From Pleurocapsa sp. MO_226.B13 (lineage in GTDB: Bacteria > Cyanobacteriota > Cyanobacteriia > Cyanobacteriales > Xenococcaceae), in assembly GCA_030064795.1 (NCBI GenBank), contig JASJEI010000020.1, positions 1 to 50,312 on the forward strand: a stretch of 50,312 bases of DNA, given 5' to 3'. Of this stretch, positions 16,754 to 26,441 are shown one piece after another; the first letter of the stretch is position 1; the number at the start of each line of letters is the position of its first letter. The position numbers were made by a program, and so were the translations under genes. The notes below the pieces were generated by a model. The model did not search any database. It saw only the letters and a program-made list of their open reading frames with translations, and was not told the origin of the DNA.

Positions 16754-17437
16754 ATGAATATCAAGCGACAGTATATTTTGCCCAACTGCAATTTAGTTTT
16801 GGAAGGGCTAGAAGATACCGATACAGAAAATGTTGATATTTTGAACGGACAGTCCCCAATGTCTATTTTGATTAATGCTGAATGCAGCTTTCTCAGTTCT
16901 AATCAAACTATAAGTGGTGGCAGCGTCTTTTTAAATAACTTATCTCATACTGTGAGTACATATGCTCAAGGATTGCTGAGTGGATTACCGCAGCCAAAAT
17001 CGGGTAGTATTGAATATCCTCAAATAACGATAGAAAAAATCGATTCTCATCTTCATCGCTTGATTCTCGAACCCGAACCTAATAGTGGTGAAGTGAGAAC
17101 GGAAGTAAAGTTAACTACGGTAGAGCTATTCGATTTAGTCGATGCGATCGATCAATTTTATGCAGATCGTGCGACTTTGCCCTCGATGACCCTAGAATTG
17201 CAGTCTGTTAGTAAACGCTATCGTAAACCAGAGCAATCTCTAGCAGAAAGATTGACCCCCGTGGCGTTGGGTTTTGTCAGTTTGGCAGTGGCAGCGGGAG
17301 CTTTCTTGGTGATACCACCTCCAGAAGTACGTCCTCCAGAAACTAATCCCACCGAAAACACGACTGAAACAGAAACCGATCCCACCGAAAATACAACACC
17401 TACTCCAGAAACTAATTCCGAACCAAAACCAGAATAA
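16754..17437 (+). CDS. DUF4335 family membrane-anchored protein
   Basis: 227 aa. The N-terminal 150 residues follow the DUF4335 pattern ('RQYILPNCNLVLEGLED', 'LINAECSF', 'LTTVELFDLVDAIDQFYAD'). One hydrophobic helix follows near residues 172-190 ('LGFVSLAVAAGAFLVIPPP'), and the end is a Thr/Pro/Glu-rich low-complexity tail with repeated 'PTENTTETE'-like units. The topology suggests a single-pass membrane protein. It is convergent with the hybrid kinase gene, 26 nt away. Function is unknown; see DUF3038. Confidence 0.85.
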   Translation: MNIKRQYILPNCNLVLEGLEDTDTENVDILNGQSPMSILINAECSFLSSNQTISGGSVFLNNLSHTVSTYAQGLLSGLPQPKSGSIEYPQITIEKIDSHLHRLILEPEPNSGEVRTEVKLTTVELFDLVDAIDQFYADRATLPSMTLELQSVSKRYRKPEQSLAERLTPVALGFVSLAVAAGAFLVIPPPEVRPPETNPTENTTETETDPTENTTPTPETNSEPKPE

Positions 17438-17463
17438 AAATATTAATACTACACCGATGGGCA

Positions 17464-19326
17464 TCAGGAATGAAGAATTGTGGTGCTAGTCAAGTCGATA
17501 ATTTTTTCAAAACAAAAATCATCTACCAGTTTGGCGATCGCACTTGCTAGCTCGCAATGCTGTTCGGGAATTTGTTTTAAGAGATTGTGGATTTCTTTGG
17601 CATCGGCAGCAGTGGCGCTGTGATTGAGCTGTTCGATCCATTGAGGAGACATTACCCCCAGCCTCTTAGGGTCTAGGTCCATTTCTTGTGACTGGATTGG
17701 TTGAGAATCAGCTACACTAGATTGTTCATAAATATATTTAACTTTTAAATACCGAGCAATTTTGAACCATAATTCTTCTTCTTGAAAAGGTAGATTTAGC
17801 AAGTCATCACATCCAGAAGACAAAATAAACTGTTCTTGCTCCTTAAATTTAGAAGCAGTTATAGCAATAATCTTCACAGATTTATCTAAACGTTTGATAT
17901 GCTGGGTAGCTTCATATCCATCCATTACTGGCATTTGCAGATCCATCAAAATCAAGTCAGGTGACCAACTAGACCATAAGGCGATCGCCTTGCTGCCATC
18001 AACTGCTTCTTTAACTGTAAAACCGATCATTTCTAACAGCCGAGTCAAAAATTGACGATTTTCCCAACGGTCTTCTGCAACTAAAATTTTGGGTATAGTT
18101 TGCTGAGGCTGCAAGCCAATTACTCGGGGGGATTGAGATAATTGAACTATCGGCTCACCTACTTCTATAGGAATCTCAAAGCTAAAACTTGACCCCCGAT
18201 TTAGCTCACTTTTAACTGTAATTTCTCCACCCATTAGCTTTACATACTGATGACAAATGGATAAACCCAATCCCGTACCAGCTTGAGACTGACAACCAGT
18301 CTGTGTCTGAACGAAAGGAGTAAACAAACTGGCTAGTTCTTCTGCTGCAATACCTGCTCCCGTATCTGTAACTTCAAAATACATTTGATAGGGTTTTTGT
18401 GGGTTATAGCTAATACTGAGAGTTACCTGACCTTGTTTGGTAAATTTCACGGCATTTGCTAAAAGATTAATTAAAACCTGGCGTAATTTTTGTTCGTCGG
18501 CTTGAATATATTGCGGTACTAAATTGCTACATTGCACTCTAAAAGTCAAATTCTTAGCTTTGGCTTTGAGTTCCAACATTTCTTTGATTCCTTTGAGCAT
18601 TTGATGCAAATCGAAGTTATTTTTCTTGAGCACTAATCGCCCTGCTTCTATTTTGGAAACTTCCAGAACATCATTAATCAATGCCATTAAATGTTCTCCA
18701 CTGTGACTGATGATTCGCAGTTGTTCTTGGTGTTCCCGATCGAGAGATCTATCTCGCTGCATTAACTGCACAAAACCTAAAATAGCGTTCATCGGAGTCC
18801 GCAATTCGTGGGTAATCTGAGAGAAGAAAATATTTTTGGCGTTGTGAGCAGCCTGGGCTTCTTGTAATGCTGTAGCCAGTTCAACTGTCCGAGATGCTAC
18901 CTGAGTTTCTAAATTTTTCTGTAAATTGCGTAGCTGAAGATGGGTTCTGACTCTGGCGACTACTTCTTTAATCTGAAACGGCTTGGTAATGTAGTCTACT
19001 CCCCCCACACTAAAGGCATTAACTTTATCTAGTGCTTGGTCTAAAGCACTCAAAAAAATCACGGGAATCGAACTAGTTGAATCATCTGCTTTTAGCTGAC
19101 GACAAACTTCGTATCCATCCATCTCTGGCATATTAATATCCAACAGAATCAGATCGGTCCAGCCAGTTTTGGCGATCGCGATCGCTTCGAGACCTGATTC
19201 TACCGAACGAACTGTATAGCCTCTGCGAGTCAGTATGCGAGACAACAACTCTAAATTATCTAGTACGTCGTCAACAATCAGAATATTATCTTCAGTAGTC
19301 ACAGAGCCTTCGACCGTCATTGCCAC
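17464..19326 (-). CDS. Hybrid sensor protein: receiver, histidine kinase, receiver
   Basis: 620 aa with no membrane segment. It begins with a receiver domain (15-130, Asp63 in 'LILLDINMPEMDG', Lys in 'DYITKPF'), followed by a coiled linker. The HisKA domain has His173 in 'ITHELRTPMNAI', and the ATPase domain has 'LLANAVKFT', 'DTGAGI' and 'GTGLGLSI' (about 280-395). A second receiver (about 415-530) has 'LVAEDRWENRQF' and 'LILMDLQMPVMDG'. The last 80 residues are helical and may be a degenerate Hpt-like region, but I see no convincing HPt histidine motif. A receiver-first soluble kinase usually takes phosphate from another kinase; the partners are not in this window. Confidence 0.92.
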   Translation of the reverse strand: MAMTVEGSVTTEDNILIVDDVLDNLELLSRILTRRGYTVRSVESGLEAIAIAKTGWTDLILLDINMPEMDGYEVCRQLKADDSTSSIPVIFLSALDQALDKVNAFSVGGVDYITKPFQIKEVVARVRTHLQLRNLQKNLETQVASRTVELATALQEAQAAHNAKNIFFSQITHELRTPMNAILGFVQLMQRDRSLDREHQEQLRIISHSGEHLMALINDVLEVSKIEAGRLVLKKNNFDLHQMLKGIKEMLELKAKAKNLTFRVQCSNLVPQYIQADEQKLRQVLINLLANAVKFTKQGQVTLSISYNPQKPYQMYFEVTDTGAGIAAEELASLFTPFVQTQTGCQSQAGTGLGLSICHQYVKLMGGEITVKSELNRGSSFSFEIPIEVGEPIVQLSQSPRVIGLQPQQTIPKILVAEDRWENRQFLTRLLEMIGFTVKEAVDGSKAIALWSSWSPDLILMDLQMPVMDGYEATQHIKRLDKSVKIIAITASKFKEQEQFILSSGCDDLLNLPFQEEELWFKIARYLKVKYIYEQSSVADSQPIQSQEMDLDPKRLGVMSPQWIEQLNHSATAADAKEIHNLLKQIPEQHCELASAIAKLVDDFCFEKIIDLTSTTILHS

Positions 19327-19395
19327 TTATAAAAATGATTTGGAGAAAACACCATCTTAACTTTTGATTCTGAAATTTTGGGTGTTGAGCGATCG

Positions 19396-20460
19396 CTAGT
19401 TATTAACGATTAATTTTCCAAACCAAGCTTCAAAGCGATCGCCTAAAGCGGTCAGGGAATATTCTGCTTCTGCTTGTTGACGACACGCCCTCCGATCTAT
19501 CCGCTCTATTTTCTCAATTGCTTCTACTAGTCCGGCGATGCTATCTGGTTCGACCAAAAAACCCGTTTGTCCGTGTTTGACAATTTCCCCAGGGCCGCCA
19601 CGATTATAGGCAATCACAGGCACGCCACAAGCCAAGGCTTCGATCGCCACATTACCAAAGGCTTCGAGCCAACGAGGAGTCATTATTAAAGCCCGACATT
19701 TACCTAATTCTTGCTGAAGCTTTGCCGTACTCAAAAATCCTTGATATTCGATTGGTGCATCGGGAAAATCACGGCAAATTTGCTTCCAGTATCCCCGATC
19801 CTGTACCTTGCCAAAAATTTTTAATGGCGTGCCAGTAATATTTACTGCTGCTACCGCATCTTCTAGGGCTTTTTCAGGGGCGATCCGACCCAACCAGGCT
19901 AAACAGTCTTGAGGGGCATGATTAAACTCATATAGGGACAAATCAATCGCACTGCCGAGAATTTCGCACCGTTTGCCAAAAGTAAAAGTATCCCCTTGAG
20001 ATTGAGTATAAACACCAAAAGTACCGGGATACTGCTCGATTATCTGCTGCATAATGCGATCGCTTGCCGTGGTCATCGATCCCATACTAATAAAGTGAGC
20101 AATAGTAGTCTGGAAAAAAGGAGTTAGGTAAAACGGCAGCCAATCAAAGGCAAAATTGACCAAAAGATCGTACTCATGTTCTACCTGGCGGGCATAATCC
20201 CACATATTAGCTAACACTGCATCATCTGGCAGACAAATCGGTACATCACGGCTTTGAGTCTGTACGGGGACTTGTAAATTACCCGAAATGCCAATTACGG
20301 GAACATCCTTCAACCAAGAACCTTCGGGGGCGACTACTTCAATTTGATGACCTCGACGCAGTAATTCTTGGGCTAAATTTTGGACAGTTAATTCTACTCC
20401 TCCCCCTTGTCCCGAACCAAGCGAACCAACAGAAGTAGATAAAAAAAGAATTTTCCACAT
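19396..20460 (-). CDS. GT4-family glycosyltransferase
   Basis: 354 aa with the GT-B fold signs of family GT4. The N-terminus reads 'ILFLSTSVGSLGSGQGGGVE', a glycine-rich acceptor-side loop, followed by 'LAQELLRRGHQIEVVAPEGS'. The C-terminal half has 'LAWLGRIAPEKALEDAVAA', 'EAFGNVAIEALACGVPVIAYNRGGPGEIV' (the EX7E nucleotide-sugar site) and 'GFLVEP'. Donor and acceptor are unknown; a role in surface polysaccharide or glycolipid synthesis is possible. No other polysaccharide genes are directly adjacent. Confidence 0.88.
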   Translation of the reverse strand: MWKILFLSTSVGSLGSGQGGGVELTVQNLAQELLRRGHQIEVVAPEGSWLKDVPVIGISGNLQVPVQTQSRDVPICLPDDAVLANMWDYARQVEHEYDLLVNFAFDWLPFYLTPFFQTTIAHFISMGSMTTASDRIMQQIIEQYPGTFGVYTQSQGDTFTFGKRCEILGSAIDLSLYEFNHAPQDCLAWLGRIAPEKALEDAVAAVNITGTPLKIFGKVQDRGYWKQICRDFPDAPIEYQGFLSTAKLQQELGKCRALIMTPRWLEAFGNVAIEALACGVPVIAYNRGGPGEIVKHGQTGFLVEPDSIAGLVEAIEKIERIDRRACRQQAEAEYSLTALGDRFEAWFGKLIVNN

Positions 20461-20481
20461 GGTGATTATTTTTCTGAAGCG

Positions 20482-20697
20482 TTAAGGCGATCGCCAGTTC
20501 GATCGACTACAGGAGTCCACTCCCTTGTCGTCGGGAATAAAATAACTTGTTTTGGCTATTTCTAACAATTTTCCCCGTAACGCTGTAGCTTGCTCTTTTC
20601 TGATGATAGTTTCCAACCAGACTAATTTATCATCTTGTCACTCATCGGCAGCTAAATTATGAAAATTACCATTACCAGCAACTACAGTAATGACCAC
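20482..20697 (-). pseudogene. Decayed coding stretch of unknown family with an in-frame stop
   Basis: Reading leftward from a GTG that overlaps the TAG of the HEAT-repeat gene (TAGTG), the frame gives VVITVVAGNGNFHNLAADE, then TGA. It then continues QDDKLVWLETIIRKE and ATALRGKLLEIAKTSYF, IPDDKGVDS, to a TAA at 20484-20482. The amphipathic, protein-like composition on both sides of the TGA suggests a gene with one inactivating stop. I do not recognise the family. Confidence 0.35.
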
Positions 20698-21848
20698 TAA
20701 TAACGACTAGGTTTACCGTTTCTGTAAGTTGGATTTTGATTACTACTTTCTCCATATTCAGTAGAGACAAACGGAAGAGACATTTGATTAAACTGTTCCA
20801 ATGCCCACTTTGCTGTTTGTTGTACTTCTCGATCGCTATCTTCTGTCATTTTTGATAGGCAAACAGTAACAAAAGACATAGACTTATATAAAACAGTCAA
20901 ATCTCGAACGGCCCTTTTCCTCACCTCAGCACTTTCATCTTCCAAAGAAGTTAATAAGACACGATTAATCGTCTGAAAATTACGACTAGCAATTTGAGTA
21001 ATAGCATCCAAAATTAAGCCTTTTTCTAGAGAATCTGCTTGAGGCATAATTTTTACTAAAGGTTCAATGCCCCGAAAATCATTTGTTTGAGCCAAGCCCC
21101 AGATTGCTTTACGTCTTAAATCTCGGTCTTGTTGCTGCAAATCTTGAATTAATTCAAAAACAACATCAATTTCAGTCGTGTTAGAAGTTAGGATTGTTAG
21201 CCTACCCATGATATCAGAATCAACCGTTTGTTCGTTCCCTGGTTGATTTGGGTGCCAGGTTTCATCTGGGTTTATTTCAGAACTAAACGCTGGAGATACC
21301 TGAGACTTCGATGCTATTTCTTCCTTTATTGGCTGATAGTCAAATTCTTCGCTCATTTCCATGCCAATCATCGGAATTATTTCCTCTTCAACCACTTCTT
21401 CGGCTTTAATTATCGCGCTACTACTAGTAGCATTTTCTCGTAAATTTGAGCGATCTTGACCGTCTATAATAACTGGTTCGCTTACTTTTTCTTTTGGTTG
21501 CTGGTCTTCTTTTTTAAACAACACCAAAAGTACAAACAAAAACAATACTGAGGTCACGAACATACCGACTACTGACCATCGCTTGCTTATTTTTTCTGGT
21601 GGTTCGCTATCAGTTTCTGGAGCTACAAGTTGAGAGTTTATCTGTAGCTCTTGACGACGTAGTGGTTTTAGGCTAGATTTTTGAGATTTAGCTCTAACAT
21701 AATCAGACTGTTGCTTCTGAGAAATCGGTTGGTTAAAACCAATCCTCGATTTAGATTTATCTATTTCTGTAGCTAAGCTATTCGGATGCACGAGCAAACT
21801 AGATAAAACAAGATAAATAATGGCAAAAATATAACGTAAATTAAACAT
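20697..21848 (-). CDS. Membrane-anchored HEAT-repeat protein
   Basis: 383 aa. The N-terminal hydrophobic stretch ('YIFAIIYLVLSSLLVHPNSLA') looks like a signal peptide. A second helix at about residues 92-111 ('VVGMFVTSVLFLFVLLVLF') anchors the protein. After an acidic linker, residues about 215-360 form HEAT/PBS-lyase-like repeats: 'QDLRRKAIWGLAQTNDFRGIEPLVKIM', 'SLEDESAEVRKRAVRDL', 'MTEDSDREVQQTAKWALEQF'. HEAT repeats generally mediate protein binding, so this may be a membrane scaffold. The partner is unknown. It is divergent from the thioesterase gene. Confidence 0.75.
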   Translation of the reverse strand: MFNLRYIFAIIYLVLSSLLVHPNSLATEIDKSKSRIGFNQPISQKQQSDYVRAKSQKSSLKPLRRQELQINSQLVAPETDSEPPEKISKRWSVVGMFVTSVLFLFVLLVLFKKEDQQPKEKVSEPVIIDGQDRSNLRENATSSSAIIKAEEVVEEEIIPMIGMEMSEEFDYQPIKEEIASKSQVSPAFSSEINPDETWHPNQPGNEQTVDSDIMGRLTILTSNTTEIDVVFELIQDLQQQDRDLRRKAIWGLAQTNDFRGIEPLVKIMPQADSLEKGLILDAITQIASRNFQTINRVLLTSLEDESAEVRKRAVRDLTVLYKSMSFVTVCLSKMTEDSDREVQQTAKWALEQFNQMSLPFVSTEYGESSNQNPTYRNGKPSRY

Positions 21849-22128
21849 AAGGATTAATAGGCAACTAAAACCGCCTACTTTTTACTATTAATTATCAACT
21901 ACTACTCCCTTCATTGACAAACAAATTTAAGTAGATATTTGCCAGTGACAAATGAAAATTTTTTCAATAAATAACCAATAAAAGATTAGCCTAACAAATC
22001 GTCCGAGCGAAATAAAGCTAGACCTTTACTTCTAGCTTGTCAATTAAATTAATGATTTAAAATTACTATAGTTTTAAAATAGAGTTCAAACCAATTGTTG
22101 CTAACCAAATCTAAGGAGTATTAGGAAA

Positions 22129-22632
22129 TTGACCGATAAAACCAAGCATTCTCCTCAATTACCAAAACTACCTACCTCGGCTATAGAATCAGACCATAGC
22201 TTAGAAGCTAAAAGTCAAAGATGGTTTGAATATCCAGTCAAAGCTCAGCCTCATCATACAGACTATGGAGGAAGAGTCTGGCATGGCACTTACTTAACCT
22301 GGATGGAAGAAGCAAGAGTCGAGTATCTACGTTCTATCGGTATTGAGTTTGCCGATTTAGTAGCATTGGGTTGCGATTTGCCTGTAGTAGAGCTTTCGAT
22401 TCGCTATCATCTACCTATTAGTCTGGGAGTGTCCGCAATAGTCAAAACACGCCTGATCGAAACCGAAGGAGTCCGCATTAACTGGGATTACGAAATTCGC
22501 TCTTATGACGGACAAGAATTGTTTGTCACGGCAAAAGTAATCTTAGTCGGGGTAGATCGAGACAAGGGCAAAATTATGCGCCAACTACCTCCTGTAGTTC
22601 AAGATGCTCTAATCAAACACACTACAGCCTAA
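22129..22632 (+). CDS. Acyl-CoA thioesterase, 4-hydroxybenzoyl-CoA thioesterase (hotdog) family
   Basis: 167 aa. The start is a TTG placed 10 nt after AAGGAG (22113-22118); there is no better ATG. Residues about 35-160 form a single hotdog domain with the active-site region 'HHTDYGGRVWHGTYLTWMEEARVEYLRSIG', containing the catalytic Asp of the 4HBT/YbgC type, and 'LPVVELSIRYHLPISLG'. It would hydrolyse an acyl- or aryl-CoA thioester. It does not look like the cyanobacterial DHNA-CoA thioesterase, which is shorter with a different active-site block. The 3' end overlaps the convergent surE gene by 11 nt. Confidence 0.82.
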   Translation: MTDKTKHSPQLPKLPTSAIESDHSLEAKSQRWFEYPVKAQPHHTDYGGRVWHGTYLTWMEEARVEYLRSIGIEFADLVALGCDLPVVELSIRYHLPISLGVSAIVKTRLIETEGVRINWDYEIRSYDGQELFVTAKVILVGVDRDKGKIMRQLPPVVQDALIKHTTA

Positions 22633-23299
22633 TGAGGGTGACAGCAATATCACCACCAAAACAAATATCTACATCTGTGCCAGGAGTACGATCGCGATCG
22701 CTATATTTTCCCTGATAATAGTAAGTATCCTCTTCGGCACGAAACTCTACGGGTAAAGGAGCGATACTGGCGGGACACAAGACAATTTTTGGTTCTGGAG
22801 CTTCAGGCTCTAGATGAGGTAGATTGACATTCCAAAAACTACCAGGAGGTAAAGGACGAGATAACAAGTCTTCCAACACTCTACTCGTCCAACGGCTTGC
22901 TATTTCCCAGTCAATTGTCAAAGGTCGTTTGATCCAGTGAGAAATGGCGATCCCAGGAATACCATGAATAGCTGCTTCCCTAACTGCTGCTACTGTCCCA
23001 GAAATATAAACATCAGTACCTAGATTTCCTCCTGCATTGATTCCCGACAATACCAGTTTGGTATCAGTAGCTATCTGAGTAATTGCCATGCGGGTACAGT
23101 CGGCAGGAGTACCATCAAGGGCGTATTCTGTAGTCGATCGCTTTTCTAGCTTGATCCCTCGATTAGTTGTTACCTGATGTCCGCAGCCAGAATATTGTCG
23201 ATCGGGGGCAACAACTATCTTTTCTCCTGCGATCGCCTCTTGTAAGGCTCGAATTCCAGGAGCATCAATACCGTCGTCGTTAGTTAAAATAATTTTCAT
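22622..23299 (-). CDS. surE: 5'/3'-nucleotidase SurE
   Basis: 225 aa. SurE is a metal-dependent phosphatase of nucleoside monophosphates linked to stationary-phase survival. The N-terminal metal site 'ILTNDDGIDAPGI' (Asp8 and Asp9), 'VVAPDRQYSGCGHQVT', and 'LSGINAGGNLGTDVYISGTVAAVREA' with the conserved Asn and Ser near 95 are all present, as is 'FWNVNLPHL'. Its start overlaps the end of the upstream DUF2079 gene by 4 nt, so the two are probably co-translated. Confidence 0.95.
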   Translation of the reverse strand: MKIILTNDDGIDAPGIRALQEAIAGEKIVVAPDRQYSGCGHQVTTNRGIKLEKRSTTEYALDGTPADCTRMAITQIATDTKLVLSGINAGGNLGTDVYISGTVAAVREAAIHGIPGIAISHWIKRPLTIDWEIASRWTSRVLEDLLSRPLPPGSFWNVNLPHLEPEAPEPKIVLCPASIAPLPVEFRAEEDTYYYQGKYSDRDRTPGTDVDICFGGDIAVTLIRL

Positions 23300-24696
23300 T
23301 GAGTCCGAGTAACTTTACTATATAAAAACACATCATCTTGCTGAAAATCTAATTTAAATTCAGGCTTTTGTTGAATTTTACTCAAAATAGCTCTAGCTAT
23401 TTCTAAAGAGCTTCCCCAACCAGGATGACGTAAATTAAGCAATACGTATTTAAATTTATCTAATTCTGAAGAATCTAGCTCCTGAGTAGTTAACCCCACT
23501 AAAGGACGATGGGTAAGATGGGGAGCAAGATTGCTAGTAGTCAAAACCCCACCCTGAGAATCAACCAGAGCGATCGCGGTTTTGCTGGCTTGCCAAGTGT
23601 CCCAGGACTGGAGATAAAGACTGCCAAAATAACCATATTTGGCTAAAGCTAAAAAAGCTACCGTAGACCAGATAAGAATATTGCGTTGACTTTTCAGCCA
23701 GGTTTTCTTGGTGCTGAGGGTAGCAATGACAATTAGAAACAACCAGGGGACTATGGGTAGAGAGTATTGATGTACTAAATTTCTTTGGGCTGGACTTTGG
23801 GAGAGAAGATTAATTAGGAGAATCGGAGACGCACCAATTAGGGGCAAAAAATGTGACGGTGATAGTCCCCACCATACAGGAATAGTTAGTAGGAGCAAAT
23901 ATTCAACGGTAGCTGCCGAAAAAATTTTGCCCCCAATTAAATTGGGTTTCAAGACTAGATTTTTGACAATATCAATTACCGAATCACCCAAATAGCTGTA
24001 ACGATCCACAGCAGCAGCTTCCGTACCACTGTAAAAAGGAATAATAATTTGTGTCGCGATCGCAAACCAACAACACCCCAATAATAAAGCGATGATTCCA
24101 TAGCGGTATTTTTTCAATAGCAGTAGCCACAAGCCCATTGCTACCACGGTTAAAGCTAAAACCGCCTTACAGCCCAAAATCAAAATAACCGCAGCGATAA
24201 ACCACCACAATCGTTCGAGTTTCACCGCCAAAACTGCCCCGAAAATCGCAGGGACGGCAATTACTTCAGGATGAAAATCAAATAGATTGACGTTAAAAAT
24301 TACTGGATAAAGCAGATAAACAAGAGTAATGGTTTTACTTTGCGAATCTGTTAGTTTGGCTATTTTTGCCAGATACCAGAGCGGTAATACCCCTAAAGAC
24401 AAAGATAGAGCTTGAATAAACAATAGCCAATGAACGTCTGGATAAATTTTATACAATAAGGCGATCGGATATAATATCCAAGCTGCATGATCTCCCAGTA
24501 TATGCAAGCCTCTAAAAGTAACGAAAGGCTCTTTACCCTGAGCGATTAAATAAACGGCATTGTCAAAGATTGCTAGGTCAAAATTTGATTGAAATAAAGC
24601 ATGACGCACGCTACTCGCCAAAAATAGAACTATAGTACTAACTACAATGGTCAAACTCAGAAAACGCAATTGATGAATCTTGTTGGGATGTAACAT
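23296..24696 (-). CDS. DUF2079 polytopic membrane protein (glycosyltransferase-like)
   Basis: 466 aa with about ten hydrophobic segments. Residues about 33-110 carry the DUF2079 pattern 'FDLAIFDNAVYLIAQGKEPF', 'GDHAAWILYPIALLYKIYP' and 'LLFIQALSLSLGVLPLWYLAK', then 'LYPVIFNVNLFDFHPEVIAVP'. The family is distantly like GT-C glycosyltransferases that use lipid-linked sugars, but no activity has been fixed. It overlaps surE by 4 nt. Confidence 0.82.
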   Translation of the reverse strand: MLHPNKIHQLRFLSLTIVVSTIVLFLASSVRHALFQSNFDLAIFDNAVYLIAQGKEPFVTFRGLHILGDHAAWILYPIALLYKIYPDVHWLLFIQALSLSLGVLPLWYLAKIAKLTDSQSKTITLVYLLYPVIFNVNLFDFHPEVIAVPAIFGAVLAVKLERLWWFIAAVILILGCKAVLALTVVAMGLWLLLLKKYRYGIIALLLGCCWFAIATQIIIPFYSGTEAAAVDRYSYLGDSVIDIVKNLVLKPNLIGGKIFSAATVEYLLLLTIPVWWGLSPSHFLPLIGASPILLINLLSQSPAQRNLVHQYSLPIVPWLFLIVIATLSTKKTWLKSQRNILIWSTVAFLALAKYGYFGSLYLQSWDTWQASKTAIALVDSQGGVLTTSNLAPHLTHRPLVGLTTQELDSSELDKFKYVLLNLRHPGWGSSLEIARAILSKIQQKPEFKLDFQQDDVFLYSKVTRTQ

Positions 24697-24776
24697 TTTT
24701 AATTTTGTCGTCGATCGCTTTGGGAATAAAAACTAATAGCTACAAAACCCATTACTATCAGGTCATCTAGATTTAA

Positions 24777-25544
24777 TTACTGTCCCAAATAGGCTTCCAA
24801 TACCGATTCATTATTCTGAATCTCTTCGGGAGTACCTTCCGCAAGATTAGTACCTTCTGCCAAAACCCAAACGCGATCGCAAAGACTCATAATTACGTCC
24901 ATGTTATGCTCGATCACCAAAAAAGAAATACCTTGTTGATTCCAGTCCACAATATGTTCGCAAATTTGCTCGATTAAGGTAGGATTAACTCCTGCTGCTG
25001 GTTCGTCCAACAAGACCAATTTAGGATTTGCCATCAGAGTACGAGCTATTTCCAACAGCTTTCTTTGCCCACCAGATAATGCCCCTGCATAATCCTGAGC
25101 CTTAGCAGCTAATCCTACCGACTCTAAAATTGTCATGGCTCGTTCTTGGTTTGCTTTCTCTTCTGCTCTCAATTTTCCTTGCTGAAACCAAACCTTAAAA
25201 AAATTTTCCCCAGTTTGATTTGGTGTCGCCAACAACATATTTTCCAAGACAGACAGACGCGAAAGTACCCTAGCTACCTGAAAAGTACGAATAAATCCTT
25301 TAGTAGCAATTTTATGAGGCGGTAAATCATTAATTGACTGGTTATTAAACAGAATGTTACCGCGATCGGGCTTAATAAAATTAGATAATAAATTAAATAA
25401 AGTTGTTTTACCTGCTCCGTTAGGGCCAATCAATCCTGTAATACTACCTCGATCGACCTCTATTCGAGCATTATTTACCGCCTTAACACCACCAAAGCTC
25501 TTAGATAAACCTGTTGCCTTGAGTAAAGAATCTGCCTGTTCCAC
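24777..25544 (-). CDS. ABC transporter ATP-binding protein, branched-chain/neutral amino acid type (LivG/NatA-like)
   Basis: 255 aa starting at a GTG. It carries Walker A 'GPNGAGKTT' (about 40-48), the signature 'LSGGQRKLLEIAR', Walker B 'LVLLDEPAAGVNP' and a switch His in 'LVIEHNMDVIMSLCD'. The insert after the Q-loop ('GFIRTFQVARVLSRLSVLENML') and the end 'VLEAYLGQ' are typical of LivG-type ATPases of hydrophobic amino-acid importers, including cyanobacterial NatA of the N-I system. No permease or binding-protein genes are adjacent, as is common for scattered Nat genes. UrtD (urea) is a related alternative. Confidence 0.88.
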   Translation of the reverse strand: MEQADSLLKATGLSKSFGGVKAVNNARIEVDRGSITGLIGPNGAGKTTLFNLLSNFIKPDRGNILFNNQSINDLPPHKIATKGFIRTFQVARVLSRLSVLENMLLATPNQTGENFFKVWFQQGKLRAEEKANQERAMTILESVGLAAKAQDYAGALSGGQRKLLEIARTLMANPKLVLLDEPAAGVNPTLIEQICEHIVDWNQQGISFLVIEHNMDVIMSLCDRVWVLAEGTNLAEGTPEEIQNNESVLEAYLGQ

Positions 25545-25727
25545 TGTTTAAATTAATAATTATCTGTAATTTATCTAAACGTACCAAAAATTTTCCCTTC
25601 TAGTTCCAAAACTAATTAAAAATCCAGCTAAAAGAATGACAACTAAGTAAGTGTCCAGTATAAATCACACATTTAATTAAAGAAAAATTAAGGTATTAAA
25701 TAGAATGAAGCAAAATTTAGTTCATTA

Positions 25728-26441
25728 ATGACTCAGCTAAAACCGCAGCACGACTCCACTAGTTTTTTAAGTTCAGAGCATGGCGATGAAGTAACTTCTC
25801 GTATATCTCCTTGGCTAGCCAGGATACTTTATCCTGTAGGATGCTATTTGGTCTTACCTCTTTTCTTTGGCAAGGTAACAATTACTGGACAAGAAAATAT
25901 TCCCAGCCAAGATCCCGTCATTGTTGCCCCAACTCATCGCTCTCGTTGGGATGCCTTTATCGTTCCCTATGCCTTGGGTAGATTGGCTAGCGGTAGAGAT
26001 TTGCGTTTTATGGTTTCAGAAAATGAAGTCAAAGGCTTGCAAGGCTTGGTGATTCGTCGCATGGGAGGATTTCCTGTCAATACAGAGCGTCCTCAACTTA
26101 GCAGTTTACGTCACAGTGTCAAACTGTTAAAACAAAATCAAGAAATGTTGGTAATTTTTCCCGAAGGAGGAATTTATCACGACCGAGAAATCCATTCTCT
26201 TAAAAGAGGAGTAGCACTAATTGCTTTACAAGCAGAAACAGACAAATTCAATAGAAGAGTTAAAATATTACCTGTAGGGATTCGTTATAGCAAACCTTAT
26301 CCTAGTTGGGGAACAGAAGTCAAGGTGGATATTGGTTCGCCTTTGACGGTTGCCGACTATCTTGACAGTTCATTACGTAAAAGCTCACAAAAGCTAACCT
26401 TAGCTTTACAAGAAAATTTACGAAATCTATATAAAGATTAA
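25728..26441 (+). CDS. plsC: 1-acyl-sn-glycerol-3-phosphate acyltransferase (PlsC family)
   Basis: 237 aa. The catalytic HX4D motif is His70-RSRW-Asp75 in 'APTHRSRWDAF', followed by 'GGFPVNTER' and the substrate motif 'VIFPEGGIYHDREIHSLKRGVA' near 145-165. It would add the second acyl chain to lysophosphatidate for membrane lipid synthesis at the membrane surface. Cyanobacteria often have more than one PlsC-like protein, so the exact acceptor is uncertain. It is divergent from the LivG-like gene. Confidence 0.88.
   Translation: MTQLKPQHDSTSFLSSEHGDEVTSRISPWLARILYPVGCYLVLPLFFGKVTITGQENIPSQDPVIVAPTHRSRWDAFIVPYALGRLASGRDLRFMVSENEVKGLQGLVIRRMGGFPVNTERPQLSSLRHSVKLLKQNQEMLVIFPEGGIYHDREIHSLKRGVALIALQAETDKFNRRVKILPVGIRYSKPYPSWGTEVKVDIGSPLTVADYLDSSLRKSSQKLTLALQENLRNLYKD

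Noticed and set aside
22015..22038. AAGCTAG/CTAGCTT inverted repeat upstream of the thioesterase as an operator
   Set aside because: It is a single short palindrome with no second copy or known regulator motif; not enough to call a site.
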